A stretch of DNA of 21,259 bases, from assembly GCA_903928275.1 (NCBI GenBank), contig CAIYQJ010000245.1:1-21259 (forward strand), read 5' to 3'. This document shows positions 8,206-15,598 of this stretch, one piece after another. The notes beneath the pieces were generated by a model. It saw nothing but the letters and a program-made list of their open reading frames with translations. It was not told where the DNA came from and made no database searches. This stretch comes from an uncultured Chloroflexota bacterium. GTDB taxonomy: Bacteria > Chloroflexota > Limnocylindria > Limnocylindrales > CSP1-4. Made by a program: the position numbers and the translations under genes. How positions within the stretch are numbered: position 1 is the stretch's first letter; each line of letters begins with the position of its first letter.

Positions 8206-8243
8206 CCGACGTCGCGGATGATCACCCGCTGGCCGTGCTGTGC

Positions 8244-8249
8244 CACGAT
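8244..8249 (+). promoter_or_regulatory. Probable -10 element for a leaderless tlyA transcript (CACGAT)
   Basis: CACGAT in the context CCACGATACGG ends 7 bases before the GTG start of tlyA. Transcription would therefore begin at or next to the start codon. No Shine-Dalgarno sequence fits the gap, which agrees with a leaderless message. No clear -35 box is present. Confidence 0.45.
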
Positions 8250-8255
8250 ACGGCC

Positions 8256-9125
8256 GTGGAACGATCGAGACGCCGGCGCCTGGACCAGCTCCTCGTGGAC
8301 CGCGGGCTCGTGGAGTCGCGGGCGCGTGCCCAGGCGCTCGTCCTCGCCGGGCGCGTCCGCGTCGGCGAGGGAGACGGCGCGCGGCGTGATCTCAAGCCCG
8401 GCGATCTCGTCGCCGACGCGGTGCCGATCCGCGTCGCGGCCGGCCCCGACCATGCCTCGCGCGGCGGCGACAAGCTCGTCGGGGCACTCGGACCGCTCGG
8501 CATCGACCCGTCCGGCCGCACCTGCCTGGACGTCGGCGCGTCCACCGGCGGCTTCACGGACGTCCTGCTCCGCCGCGGCGCGGTGCGCGTCCACGCGGTG
8601 GACGTGGGTCGAGGCCAGCTCGCCGACCGGCTCGCCCGCGACCCGCGCGTGATCGTGCACGACCGCACGAACGCGCGCGCCCTCGACCCGGCGTCGATCG
8701 GCGAGCCCGCGACCCTCGCGACGATCGACGTGTCGTTCATCTCGCTCCGGCTCGTGATCGGGCCCGTCGCCGCGTGCCTCGCGGACGCCGGCGGGTCGAT
8801 CGTGGCGCTCGTGAAGCCGCAGTTCGAAGCGGGTCGCGGGCGGGTCGGCGACGGCGTCGTGCGCGACCCGGCCATCCATCGCGAGACCGTGACCACGGTC
8901 GCCCTGCACGCGGCGCGCGTCGGGCTCCAACCGGCTGCGGTCGTCGCCTCGCCGCTCCTCGGGCCCGCCGGGAACCGCGAGTTCTTCCTGCGCATCGACG
9001 TGCCGGCCGGCTGGCGACTCGAGGACCAGGCGGGACGGATCGGGGCGCCCGCCGATGCGGGCACGCCCGCCCCGGCGCTGGCCGCGGGCCTGGACGAGCG
9101 GATCGCGGAGGTCACCGCCACGTGA
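8256..9125 (+). CDS. tlyA: TlyA family 16S/23S rRNA (cytidine-2'-O)-methyltransferase
   Basis: This 289-residue protein has an N-terminal S4 RNA-binding domain (about residues 6-65: RLDQLLVDRGLVESRARAQ, LAGRVRVGEG) and an FtsJ/RrmJ-like methyltransferase domain. The SAM-binding motif is LDVGASTGGFTDVLL around D92-G94, and the KPQFEAGR segment lies near residue 190. In Mycobacterium TlyA 2'-O-methylates 16S C1409 and 23S C1920 and makes ribosomes sensitive to capreomycin. GTG 8256 gives the usual family N-terminus; the frame is open far upstream, but that part overlaps dxs in another frame and has no homology-like features. The stop overlaps the nadK start (GTGA). TlyA-like proteins have also been called haemolysins; the rRNA role is the better supported one. 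Confidence 0.93.
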   Translation: MERSRRRRLDQLLVDRGLVESRARAQALVLAGRVRVGEGDGARRDLKPGDLVADAVPIRVAAGPDHASRGGDKLVGALGPLGIDPSGRTCLDVGASTGGFTDVLLRRGAVRVHAVDVGRGQLADRLARDPRVIVHDRTNARALDPASIGEPATLATIDVSFISLRLVIGPVAACLADAGGSIVALVKPQFEAGRGRVGDGVVRDPAIHRETVTTVALHAARVGLQPAAVVASPLLGPAGNREFFLRIDVPAGWRLEDQAGRIGAPADAGTPAPALAAGLDERIAEVTAT

Positions 9126-9979
9126 GCGAGCGCCCTGCGATCCGCCGGATCGGCTTCGCCTACAATCCGACGAGCGAGGCGGCCCTCGAGCTGCGCGAGC
9201 GGGTCTCCGGCTGGTGCGACGTCCGCGGCTTCGCCCATTGGGCGGCGCCCGCCGGTGCCACGGCCGATCTCGTCGCCGCTCTCGAGGACACGGACCTCCT
9301 CGTCGTCCTCGGCGGCGACGGGACGCTCCTGCTCGCGGCGCAGGCGGTCGCGATCGTCAGCGTCCCCATCCTCGGCGTCAACCTCGGCAAGGTCGGCTTC
9401 CTGTCGCAGGTCGAGGCGGACGAGGTCGAGGCCGTGCTCGAGCGCGTGGTCCGCGGGGAGTTCCGCGTCGAGGCGCGGATGGCCCTGCGCGGCGCCATCC
9501 ACCCCGGCGGCCGGCGGGCCGAGTCCTGGCGCTTCATGGCCCTCAACGACGTGGTCGTCGCCCGGGGCGCCCTCGCCCGCGTCGTGCGGCTGCAGGTCTC
9601 GATCGGGCGGTCGCACCTCGCGACCTTCATCGCAGACGGCCTCGTCGTGTCGAGCCCCACCGGCTCCACCGGCTACTCGTTCTCGGCCGGCGGACCCGTC
9701 GTCGACCCGTCGAGCCGGAACCTCATCGTGACGCCGATCGCCGGGTACCTCTCCGCCATCCGGTCGGTCGTCGTCAGCCCGCGCCGGGTCGTGCGCATCG
9801 AGGTCCTGCAGGCACACGAGGCGCTCGTGAGCATCGATGGCCGGGAGGACCGGTCCGTCGTCTCCGGCGACGTCGTCAGCGTGGCGGCCCTCGAGCGCTC
9901 GATCCGGTTCGTCGTGCCGGACGGTGCCATGCCCTTCTGGGACCTGGTCCGCCGCAAGGTCGAGCTCCTCCCGTCGTGA
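9122..9979 (+). CDS. nadK: NAD kinase
   Basis: This 285-residue cytoplasmic enzyme phosphorylates NAD+ to NADP+. Key motifs are GGDGTLL with the catalytic Asp at D66, the NLGKVGFL segment, N142-D143 in LNDVVV, and the NAD-binding SSPTGSTGYSFSAGGP around residues 177-192. Size agrees with the family (about 270-300). The start is a GTG that shares four bases with the tlyA stop, so translation is probably coupled. The stop again overlaps the recN start. The tlyA-nadK-recN order is found in many Gram-positive and actinobacterial genomes and supports the call. Confidence 0.96.
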   Translation: MSERPAIRRIGFAYNPTSEAALELRERVSGWCDVRGFAHWAAPAGATADLVAALEDTDLLVVLGGDGTLLLAAQAVAIVSVPILGVNLGKVGFLSQVEADEVEAVLERVVRGEFRVEARMALRGAIHPGGRRAESWRFMALNDVVVARGALARVVRLQVSIGRSHLATFIADGLVVSSPTGSTGYSFSAGGPVVDPSSRNLIVTPIAGYLSAIRSVVVSPRRVVRIEVLQAHEALVSIDGREDRSVVSGDVVSVAALERSIRFVVPDGAMPFWDLVRRKVELLPS

Positions 9980-11685
9980 CCGGGAGCCCCGGCCGACTCG
10001 TCTCGCTCGGGGTCGCGGACCTCGCGCTGCTCGAGCGCGTCCGCCTGGACGTGGATGCGGGCTTCACCGTCATCACGGGCGAGACCGGGGCGGGCAAGAG
10101 CCTGCTCATCGATGCCCTCGGGCTCGCGCTCGGCGCCCGCGCGGACCCCGGCCTCGTCCGCCACGGGGCCGCGTCGGCAAGGGTGGAGGCGCTGTTCGAT
10201 CGCATGCCCGAACCGCTCATCGTGGTCCGCGATGTGGCCGTGTCCGGGCGTTCGACCGCCCGTCTCGACGACGAGCCGGTGACCGCCGCACGACTCGCCG
10301 AGGCGACGTCGTCCCTCGTCGAGATCCACGGCCAGCACGAGCAGCAGCGCCTCCTCGACGGCAGGAGGCAGCGGGAGCTGCTCGACGCCTTCGCGGGCGC
10401 CACGGGCCTCGTGGGGCGGATGACGGCCGCCGCGGCGGCCTGGCGCGCCAACGAGAGCGCGCGCGCGGCACTCGGCGACGATCCGCGCGAGACGGCCCGC
10501 CGGCTCGCGGTGTACGAGCACGAGATCGCCGAGATCGACGCTGCCCGGATCCGCGTCGGGGAGGCGGCGGAGGTCGGGGCGCGGCTGACGGCCGCACGCC
10601 ACGGGGAGTCGATCGCGCATGGCAGCGAGGTGATCGTCACGGCACTCGTCGGGTCGGACGCGGGCGAGGCCCCGGCCGCGAGGGACATCGCCGCGGAGGC
10701 CGAGCGCATCGCACGGGAGCTGGCGCGACTCGACGAACGCTATGCCGCGATCGCGGACCGGCTCGCGGGCATCGAGGCCGACGTCGCCGACGTGGCGGAG
10801 GAGGCGCGGCGCGTCGCGGAAGCGATCGACCACGACCCCGCGGAGATCGCGCGCCTCGATGAGCGGGTCTCGGCGATCTACGCGCTCGAGCGACGCTACG
10901 GCGAGGACGAGGCGGCGGTGCTCGCCTACCGGGCGCAGGCCGCCGACGAGGCCGCCCGTCTTGGTGGCGTGGAGGCCGAGCGGGCGAAACGGACGGCCGA
11001 GGCGGGACGGCTCCTCGCGGACGTCGCCGGGGCGGCCGCCGAGCTCAGCCGGGCGCGCGCGTCGGCGGCGTCGCGCCTCGCCCCGGAGGTGGAAGCGGTC
11101 CTCCGCGCCGTCGGGATGCCGCGGGCCCGGTTCGGGGTCGAGGTCACCCGCCGCGCGCCGGCGCCAGGCGGCCCGGTCGTCGAGATCTACGGCGCCCCGT
11201 GCGGGTTCGACGGGTCCGGCGTCGACGACGTGGCCTACGTCATCGCTCCGAACCCCGGCGAGCCGTCCCGGCCGCTCGCGCGGATCGCGTCGGGCGGGGA
11301 GCTCTCGCGCGTCGCGCTGGCGCTCGAGCGCGTGCTCGCGGAGGCGGACGTCACGCCCACGCTCGTCTTCGACGAGATCGACGCCGGCATCGGCGGGCGG
11401 AGCGCGGAGCCGGTCGCACAGGCTCTCTGGACGCTCGGGCGTGGCCGATCGGTGCTCTGCGTGACGCACCTGCCGGTGATCGCCGCGTACGCGGACGCGC
11501 ACGTGCGCATCGCGAAGGTCGAGCGCGACGGACGCACCGTGACGGACCTCCTGCTCCTCGCTGGCGAGGAGCGGGTGGCGGAGCTCTCTCTCATGGTCGG
11601 CGGGCCGGGCGGCGGCCCCGCGGCCGCGGCGAGCGCCCGCGAGATGCTGGACCGGGCGGCCGCGTGGCGCGACTCCGCGGGGTGA
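9976..11685 (+). CDS. recN: DNA repair protein RecN
   Basis: This 569-residue SMC-like ATPase acts early in recombinational repair of double-strand breaks. It shows Walker A GETGAGKS (residues 35-42), the Q-loop-like EIHGQHEQQRLLD segment, a central Ala/Glu/Arg-rich coiled-coil region (about 160-385), the ABC signature ASGGELSR (about 438-445) and Walker B LVFDEIDAGIGG with D466-E467. Length is normal (about 550). The GTG start at 9976 overlaps the nadK stop as GTGA and gives an N-terminus that reaches the first beta strand before Walker A. Its own stop overlaps the xerD start in the same way, so tlyA, nadK, recN and xerD are probably translated from one message. Confidence 0.97.
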   Translation: MTGSPGRLVSLGVADLALLERVRLDVDAGFTVITGETGAGKSLLIDALGLALGARADPGLVRHGAASARVEALFDRMPEPLIVVRDVAVSGRSTARLDDEPVTAARLAEATSSLVEIHGQHEQQRLLDGRRQRELLDAFAGATGLVGRMTAAAAAWRANESARAALGDDPRETARRLAVYEHEIAEIDAARIRVGEAAEVGARLTAARHGESIAHGSEVIVTALVGSDAGEAPAARDIAAEAERIARELARLDERYAAIADRLAGIEADVADVAEEARRVAEAIDHDPAEIARLDERVSAIYALERRYGEDEAAVLAYRAQAADEAARLGGVEAERAKRTAEAGRLLADVAGAAAELSRARASAASRLAPEVEAVLRAVGMPRARFGVEVTRRAPAPGGPVVEIYGAPCGFDGSGVDDVAYVIAPNPGEPSRPLARIASGGELSRVALALERVLAEADVTPTLVFDEIDAGIGGRSAEPVAQALWTLGRGRSVLCVTHLPVIAAYADAHVRIAKVERDGRTVTDLLLLAGEERVAELSLMVGGPGGGPAAAASAREMLDRAAAWRDSAG

Positions 11686-12647
11686 CGCCGTCCGCGCTCC
11701 TTGCGGGCACGGCACGGCGCAGCGGCGACGGCCCAGCGCGCTTCGACGCAGCGGTCGAGGCATTCCTCGCGTACGTGCGGGTGGAGCGGGGCCTCTCGCC
11801 GGCCACGAGCCGCGCGTATGCGTCGGACCTGCGCGCGTTCCGGCGCGAGCCGCGGATCGCCTCCTGGGACCGCGGGCCGGACGCGGCCCTCACGCACCTC
11901 GCCGCGGCCGCGAGCGGCGGGGAGCGCGGGCGCGCGCTGCGGCCCACGAGCCTGCGGCGGCGCACGGCGACGCTCCGGACGTTCTACCGGTTCGCGTTCG
12001 CGGAGGAACTGTGCCGGGTCGACATCGCGACGCGGCTCGACCTGCCGCGCCAGTCACGCCTCCTGCCGGACACCCTCAGCGTCGACGAGGTCGACCGCCT
12101 GCTCGCGTCCGTCGACCTCGACCGGCCCCGCGGGCTGCGTGACCGCGCGCTCCTCGAGCTCCTCTACGCCTCGGGTGCCCGCATCAGCGAGGCTCTCGGC
12201 CTCGACATGGATGATGTCTCTCTCGACGGCGGCTTCGTCCGGGTGGTGGGAAAGGGCGACCGCGAGCGGCTGGTGCCCATCGGTGACGAGGCAGTCGCGT
12301 GGCTGACGCGGTACGGATCGGACGAGCGACCCGCACTCGTCGAGCGCGGCCGTGGCACGCCGGCACGCGGCGGGCCGGTCTTCATCGGGGAGCGCGGGCG
12401 CCGGCTCGGCCGGCAGCGGGCGTGGGAGTCCATCGCCTCGGTGGCGGCACGGGCCGGTCTCACCGAGCGGGTGAGCCCGCACACGCTCCGGCATTCCTTC
12501 GCGACGCACCTGCTCGAGGGAGGGGCCGACCTGCGCGTCGTACAGGAGTTGCTCGGGCATGCGAGCATCAGCACGACGCAGCTCTACACGCACGTGACGG
12601 GCGAGCGAAAGCGCGAGGTGTATGCGCGGGCCCACCCGCGCGCATGA
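11682..12647 (+). CDS. xerD: XerC/XerD-family tyrosine recombinase
   Basis: This 321-residue site-specific recombinase has an N-terminal SAM-like DNA-binding domain (about residues 22-115, FLAYVRVERGLSPATSRAY) and a catalytic domain with the full residue set: R167 (GARISE), K191 (VGKGDRE), H267 and R270 (HTLRHSFATHLL), H293 (LLGHAS) and nucleophile Y302 (LYTHV). Such enzymes resolve chromosome dimers at dif with FtsK. The first 20 or so residues are a non-conserved extension from the GTG that overlaps the recN stop. No partner recombinase gene, integrase-type neighbours or att-like repeats are in the window, and the conserved position beside recN argues for the housekeeping enzyme. Whether it is XerC or XerD, or works alone, cannot be decided from sequence by eye. 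Confidence 0.9.
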   Translation: MTPSALLAGTARRSGDGPARFDAAVEAFLAYVRVERGLSPATSRAYASDLRAFRREPRIASWDRGPDAALTHLAAAASGGERGRALRPTSLRRRTATLRTFYRFAFAEELCRVDIATRLDLPRQSRLLPDTLSVDEVDRLLASVDLDRPRGLRDRALLELLYASGARISEALGLDMDDVSLDGGFVRVVGKGDRERLVPIGDEAVAWLTRYGSDERPALVERGRGTPARGGPVFIGERGRRLGRQRAWESIASVAARAGLTERVSPHTLRHSFATHLLEGGADLRVVQELLGHASISTTQLYTHVTGERKREVYARAHPRA

Positions 12648-12681
12648 CGCGGGACGCCGCGAACGGTCGACGCGGCCGATG

Positions 12682-12690
12682 GAGAGAGGG
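12682..12690 (+). promoter_or_regulatory. Ribosome binding site choosing the ATG at 12700
   Basis: GAGAGAGGG ends 9 bases before ATG 12700. It follows directly on another in-frame ATG at 12679, which it cannot serve. This makes 12700 the better start for the PH/SHOCT protein and removes an Arg-rich upstream extension that would overlap xerD. Confidence 0.6.
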
Positions 12691-12699
12691 TCTACGACG

Positions 12700-13509
12700 A
12701 TGCAGCTCACATTCGACGAACGCTACGCGGAGACGCTCCTTGCGAGCGGCGAGCGGATCATCCGGAACCAGCGGCAGCACTGGCTGGGGCTCGTGGCGCG
12801 CTGGGGGCTCGGCGTCGTGCTCATCCTCGTCGGACTCGCGGTCATGACCGCCAGCGGATGGGTCGGCGGCGACGGCTTCTTCGGGACCGTCCACACGATC
12901 CTCCTGATCGGCGGGATCGTCGTGCTCATCGCCGGGATCGGCCATCTCACCCTCGGGTACTTCCGCTGGGAGAACGACCGCGACGTGGTCACGACGCGCC
13001 GGATCATCCAGACGCAGGGGTTCGTCAACCGCCATGCCGGGGACACGTCGCTCGAGAAGATCAACGACGCGGTCCTCGACCAGGGCTTCCTCGCCCGGAT
13101 GTTCGGCTACGGCACCCTCGATGTCATGACGGCGTCGGCGAGCGGCATCCAGAAGATGCGGTTCCTCACGACGCCGGTCGAGTTCAAGAAGGACATCATG
13201 GACGCCAAGCACGAGCTCGAGATGGGCGTGGCGAGCGGGCGCTTCGCCGATGCGCCGCTGCGCTCCGAGCCCGTCGTGACCCAGTCGACGTTCGGGTCGA
13301 AGGCCCCGACCGCGGAGGCCGGCGTGGCGTACGGAACACCCGCCGCCGGGCCCGCCGTCGCGTCTGCCCCCGCCCCCATGGCACCCGCCGCCGGGCCCAC
13401 GGAGGACGTGACGGAGACGCTCGCCAAGCTCGCGGACCTCCGCGACAAGGGGGTGATCACAGCCGAGGACTACGAGGCGAAGAAGACGGAGCTCCTGGGG
13501 CGCATCTGA
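12700..13509 (+). CDS. Membrane protein with bacterial PH domain and C-terminal SHOCT domain
   Basis: From the ATG at 12700 the protein has 269 residues. Two hydrophobic helices lie at about residues 33-52 (GLGVVLILVGLAVMTASG) and 65-88 (HTILLIGGIVVLIAGIGHL). A bacterial PH-like domain follows at about 90-165 with DVVTTRRIIQTQGFVNRH, the SLEKINDAVLDQG segment and YGTLDVMTAS, the pattern of YdbS/YdbT-type membrane-anchored PH proteins. A Pro/Ala-rich linker (about 185-230) leads to a C-terminal SHOCT helix pair (LADLRDKGVITAEDYEAKK). SHOCT motifs are thought to mediate oligomerisation. The function of this family is unknown, and nothing in the neighbourhood (xerD before, M50 protease after) settles it. 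It lies 52 bases after xerD and is followed by a hairpin and a promoter-like box, so it may end the tlyA transcript. Confidence 0.8.
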   Translation: MQLTFDERYAETLLASGERIIRNQRQHWLGLVARWGLGVVLILVGLAVMTASGWVGGDGFFGTVHTILLIGGIVVLIAGIGHLTLGYFRWENDRDVVTTRRIIQTQGFVNRHAGDTSLEKINDAVLDQGFLARMFGYGTLDVMTASASGIQKMRFLTTPVEFKKDIMDAKHELEMGVASGRFADAPLRSEPVVTQSTFGSKAPTAEAGVAYGTPAAGPAVASAPAPMAPAAGPTEDVTETLAKLADLRDKGVITAEDYEAKKTELLGRI

Positions 13510-13522
13510 TACCCGATGCCGT

Positions 13523-13538
13523 CCGGCCGGGAGGCCGG
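13523..13538 (+). terminator. GC-rich hairpin after the PH/SHOCT gene
   Basis: CCGGCC (13523-13528) pairs perfectly with GGCCGG (13533-13538) around a GGGA tetraloop, 13 bases after the stop codon. It sits between a gene end and a promoter-like box, where a terminator is expected. It lacks a T-run, so it is not a classical intrinsic terminator. Confidence 0.35.
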
Positions 13539-13572
13539 GCGACCCTCGAGCCCCGCCCGCGCGGCGCCACGC

Positions 13573-13578
13573 TACGAT
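13573..13578 (+). promoter_or_regulatory. Probable -10 element upstream of the M50 protease gene (TACGAT)
   Basis: TACGAT in the context GCTACGATACGC lies 34 bases before the GTG start. Transcription would start near 13585, leaving a leader of about 28 bases that includes GGAG at 13600-13603 as ribosome binding site. No -35 hexamer is evident at the normal spacing. Confidence 0.5.
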
Positions 13579-13612
13579 ACGCGGGTCCCTTGTCCGTCCG
13601 GAGCGGTCCTGC

Positions 13613-14275
13613 GTGTCCAATCTCGGTCTGAACATCACGCCGGCGACGATCATCACGATCGCGGTCTTCCTGCTCGTCGCGTTCCCCATCCACGAGTTCT
13701 TCCACGCGCTCGTCGCCTACCGCCTCGGGGACGCGACCGCGAAGCTGTACGGCCGCCTCACCCTCAACCCGATCGTCCACTTCGACCCGATCGGGGGCGG
13801 CGCGCTCGCGGTGCTCATGCTCCTCGGCAGCTCGTTCGTCTTCGGCTGGGCGAAGCCGACGCCCGTCAACCCGCTGAACCTGCGGGGCGGCCATCGCGGC
13901 GAGGCGATCGTGGCCCTGGCCGGGCCCGCATCGAACGCCGTGATGGCGATCGCGGCCGCCATCCCCGTGCGCTTCATCATCGCGACGCGGATGGACGTCC
14001 CGAGCGTGGTCCTCCAGGTCCTCGGACTCTTCATCCAGGTCAACATCATCCTCGCGATCTTCAACTTCCTCCCGATCCCGCCGCTCGACGGATCGAAGAT
14101 CCTCTACGGCCTGCTCGACCCGCGCACCGCGTACCGGATCCGGCCGGTGCTCGACCAGTACGGGTTCGTCATCCTCCTCGTCGCGATCCTCCCGATCGTC
14201 GGGGGCCAGTCGCTCATCGGCATCGTCGTCACGCCACTGATCGATGCGATCTTCAATCTCCTGGTGGGGATCTAA
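13613..14275 (+). CDS. Site-2 protease family (M50) membrane metallopeptidase
   Basis: This 220-residue integral membrane protein has the zinc motif HEFFH (H27, E28, H31) at the end of the first hydrophobic segment and the second M50 motif PIPPLDG with metal ligand D159. At least four hydrophobic segments surround them, including the terminal AIFNLLVGI stretch. It lacks the PDZ domain of RseP/RasP and matches the short YwhC-like branch (group with FGWAKPTPVNP), whose substrates are mostly unknown. Members cleave peptides within the membrane. A short site-2 protease gene next to scpA/scpB is common in Firmicutes and related phyla, so the location is expected. Start GTG 13613 has GGAG 9 bases upstream. 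Its TAA is the only TAA stop in the window, and the HD-domain frame starts 32 bases before it. Confidence 0.92.
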   Translation: MSNLGLNITPATIITIAVFLLVAFPIHEFFHALVAYRLGDATAKLYGRLTLNPIVHFDPIGGGALAVLMLLGSSFVFGWAKPTPVNPLNLRGGHRGEAIVALAGPASNAVMAIAAAIPVRFIIATRMDVPSVVLQVLGLFIQVNIILAIFNFLPIPPLDGSKILYGLLDPRTAYRIRPVLDQYGFVILLVAILPIVGGQSLIGIVVTPLIDAIFNLLVGI

Positions 14276-14747
14276 GGTCCGGCAGGCGCGAGCGCACGTC
14301 GTCGCCCGCGTCAGCCCGGCCGAGCGCGCGGACGTGGCCACGTGGCTGACGCCCGGGGAGCTGGCGCTCTTCGACGCGATGCCGGCCGCGGACCGGCGGC
14401 ACGGCCTCGACGTGGTGGCCCGCCTGCGGGTGCTCGGGGCGCACGACCCCGACCTGCTGGTCGCGGGACTCCTCCACGACTGCGGAAAGGGACCATCCGT
14501 GGGACTGCACCATCGGGTCGCATGGTCGCTCGGAGAGCGATACGGGGGCTGGGTCCACGCGGCCGCTGCCGCCATCCCCGGCTTCCGGGCGGGACTGGAT
14601 CGCATCCGCGTCCACGCGGACGTGTCCGCGGATCTCCTGCTCGCGGCCGGCGCCTCACCTCGGGCCGCAGAGCTGGCACGCAACCAGGCCCACCCGGTCG
14701 ATCCCATCCTCGGTGAGCTCCTGCGCGTCGCGGACGAGGCCGCCTGA
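14244..14747 (+). CDS. HD-domain phosphohydrolase-like protein
   Basis: This frame gives 167 residues. An HD-type metal site is visible: H53 (DRRHGLDVVARL) and H78-D79 (GLLHDCGKG), with further acidic and histidine residues downstream (HADVSADLL). HD proteins hydrolyse phosphate esters of nucleotides or RNA; the substrate of this short type is unknown. The start is uncertain. ATG 14244 overlaps the M50 gene by 32 bases and has no Shine-Dalgarno, but it retains the RVSPAERADVATWL segment, which looks like domain sequence. The next in-frame start, GTG 14334, would remove it. scpA follows after 2 bases. The position before scpA may reflect only co-expression. Confidence 0.8.
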   Translation: MRSSISWWGSKVRQARAHVVARVSPAERADVATWLTPGELALFDAMPAADRRHGLDVVARLRVLGAHDPDLLVAGLLHDCGKGPSVGLHHRVAWSLGERYGGWVHAAAAAIPGFRAGLDRIRVHADVSADLLLAAGASPRAAELARNQAHPVDPILGELLRVADEAA

Positions 14748-14749
14748 CC

Positions 14750-15598
14750 GTGCCCCCGCGCGCGCTCCCTCGACCCACGTTCGTCTCGGCCGCCGCGTCC
14801 CTGGCGGAGCTGTCCCCGCACGTCCCGTTCGTCGGGTTCGCGACGGAGCGACGGGCCGACGGGGTGACGGTGGTCCGGGTCGCCGAGTTCGACGGCCCGC
14901 TCGGCCTCCTGCTCTCGCTGATCGAGGCCCGGCGGCTCGACGTGCTCACCGTCCCGCTCGGCGCCCTGGCGGGGGCATATCTCGACGCGGTGGCCACGCT
15001 CGAGGGCGACCGGATGGCGAACATCGCCGGCTTCGTGGCCGTCGCCGGGCAGCTCATCGTCATCAAGAGCCGCGCGCTGCTGCCACGGCCGCCGGCGCCG
15101 ACGGCCACGGAGGACGAGACCGACCCCGAGGAGGACCTCCGCCGGCGCCTGCTCGTGTTCCGCGCCTACCGCGATGCGGCGCGGGGCCTCGAGAGTCGGG
15201 TGAGCGAGGGCTTCCGCATGTTCGCACGGGAGCCCGGGGCCGCGGCCGCCGCGGCCTCGGCTGGAGCCGTCCCGGAGCCCACGGCGCCGCTCGACCCGGC
15301 GCTCCTCGTGGCCGCGCTAGAGAACCTTCTCCGCGTGGCCCCGGCGCCCCCACAGCCCGCCTCGGTCGTCGCTCGCACAGTGACGCTCGCCGAGCGCGCC
15401 GCGGCGATCCGCGCGGCGTTGCGCGCGGCCCCTGTGATCGTCCTCCAGGACCTGCTCGCCGGCGTCCGCGAACGTGTCGTCGTCGCGGTGACGTTCCTCG
15501 CGCTCCTGGAGCTCGTGAAGAGGCGCGAGGCGACGGCCGAGCAGGCCGAGCCGTGGGGACCGATCGTCGTGCGCAGGCGCCCGGAGTCCGGGGCATGA
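14750..15598 (+). CDS. scpA: Segregation and condensation protein A (kleisin)
   Basis: This 282-residue protein is the kleisin that bridges the SMC ATPase heads and binds ScpB in the bacterial condensin. The N-terminal kleisin helix is plain in VAEFDGPLGLLLSLIEARRLDV (about residues 44-65, quoted here only as FDGPLGLLLSLIEARR), followed by IKSRALLP, an acidic linker, and a C-terminal winged-helix segment ending VTFLALLELVKRREA. From GTG 14750, 2 bases after the HD gene, it has about 40 extra N-terminal residues compared with relatives. GTG 14864 would give the usual short N-terminus, so the start is open. The stop overlaps scpB (ATGA), the standard scpA-scpB coupling. No smc gene is in the window. 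Confidence 0.92.
   Translation: MPPRALPRPTFVSAAASLAELSPHVPFVGFATERRADGVTVVRVAEFDGPLGLLLSLIEARRLDVLTVPLGALAGAYLDAVATLEGDRMANIAGFVAVAGQLIVIKSRALLPRPPAPTATEDETDPEEDLRRRLLVFRAYRDAARGLESRVSEGFRMFAREPGAAAAAASAGAVPEPTAPLDPALLVAALENLLRVAPAPPQPASVVARTVTLAERAAAIRAALRAAPVIVLQDLLAGVRERVVVAVTFLALLELVKRREATAEQAEPWGPIVVRRRPESGA

Noticed and set aside
9161..9166. TACAAT resembling the -10 motif
   Set aside because: It lies within the nadK coding sequence, where it encodes the Tyr-Asn of the conserved AYNP segment, so coding constraint explains it.
9673..11763. Minus-strand open frame of 696 codons opposite nadK and recN
   Set aside because: Same cause: a GC-driven shadow with no recognisable domain, opposite genes with complete catalytic motifs.
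11682..12647. Tyrosine recombinase as the integrase of a mobile element
   Set aside because: It sits in a conserved housekeeping cluster with a translational overlap to recN, and there is no tRNA, att-like repeat or cargo gene nearby.
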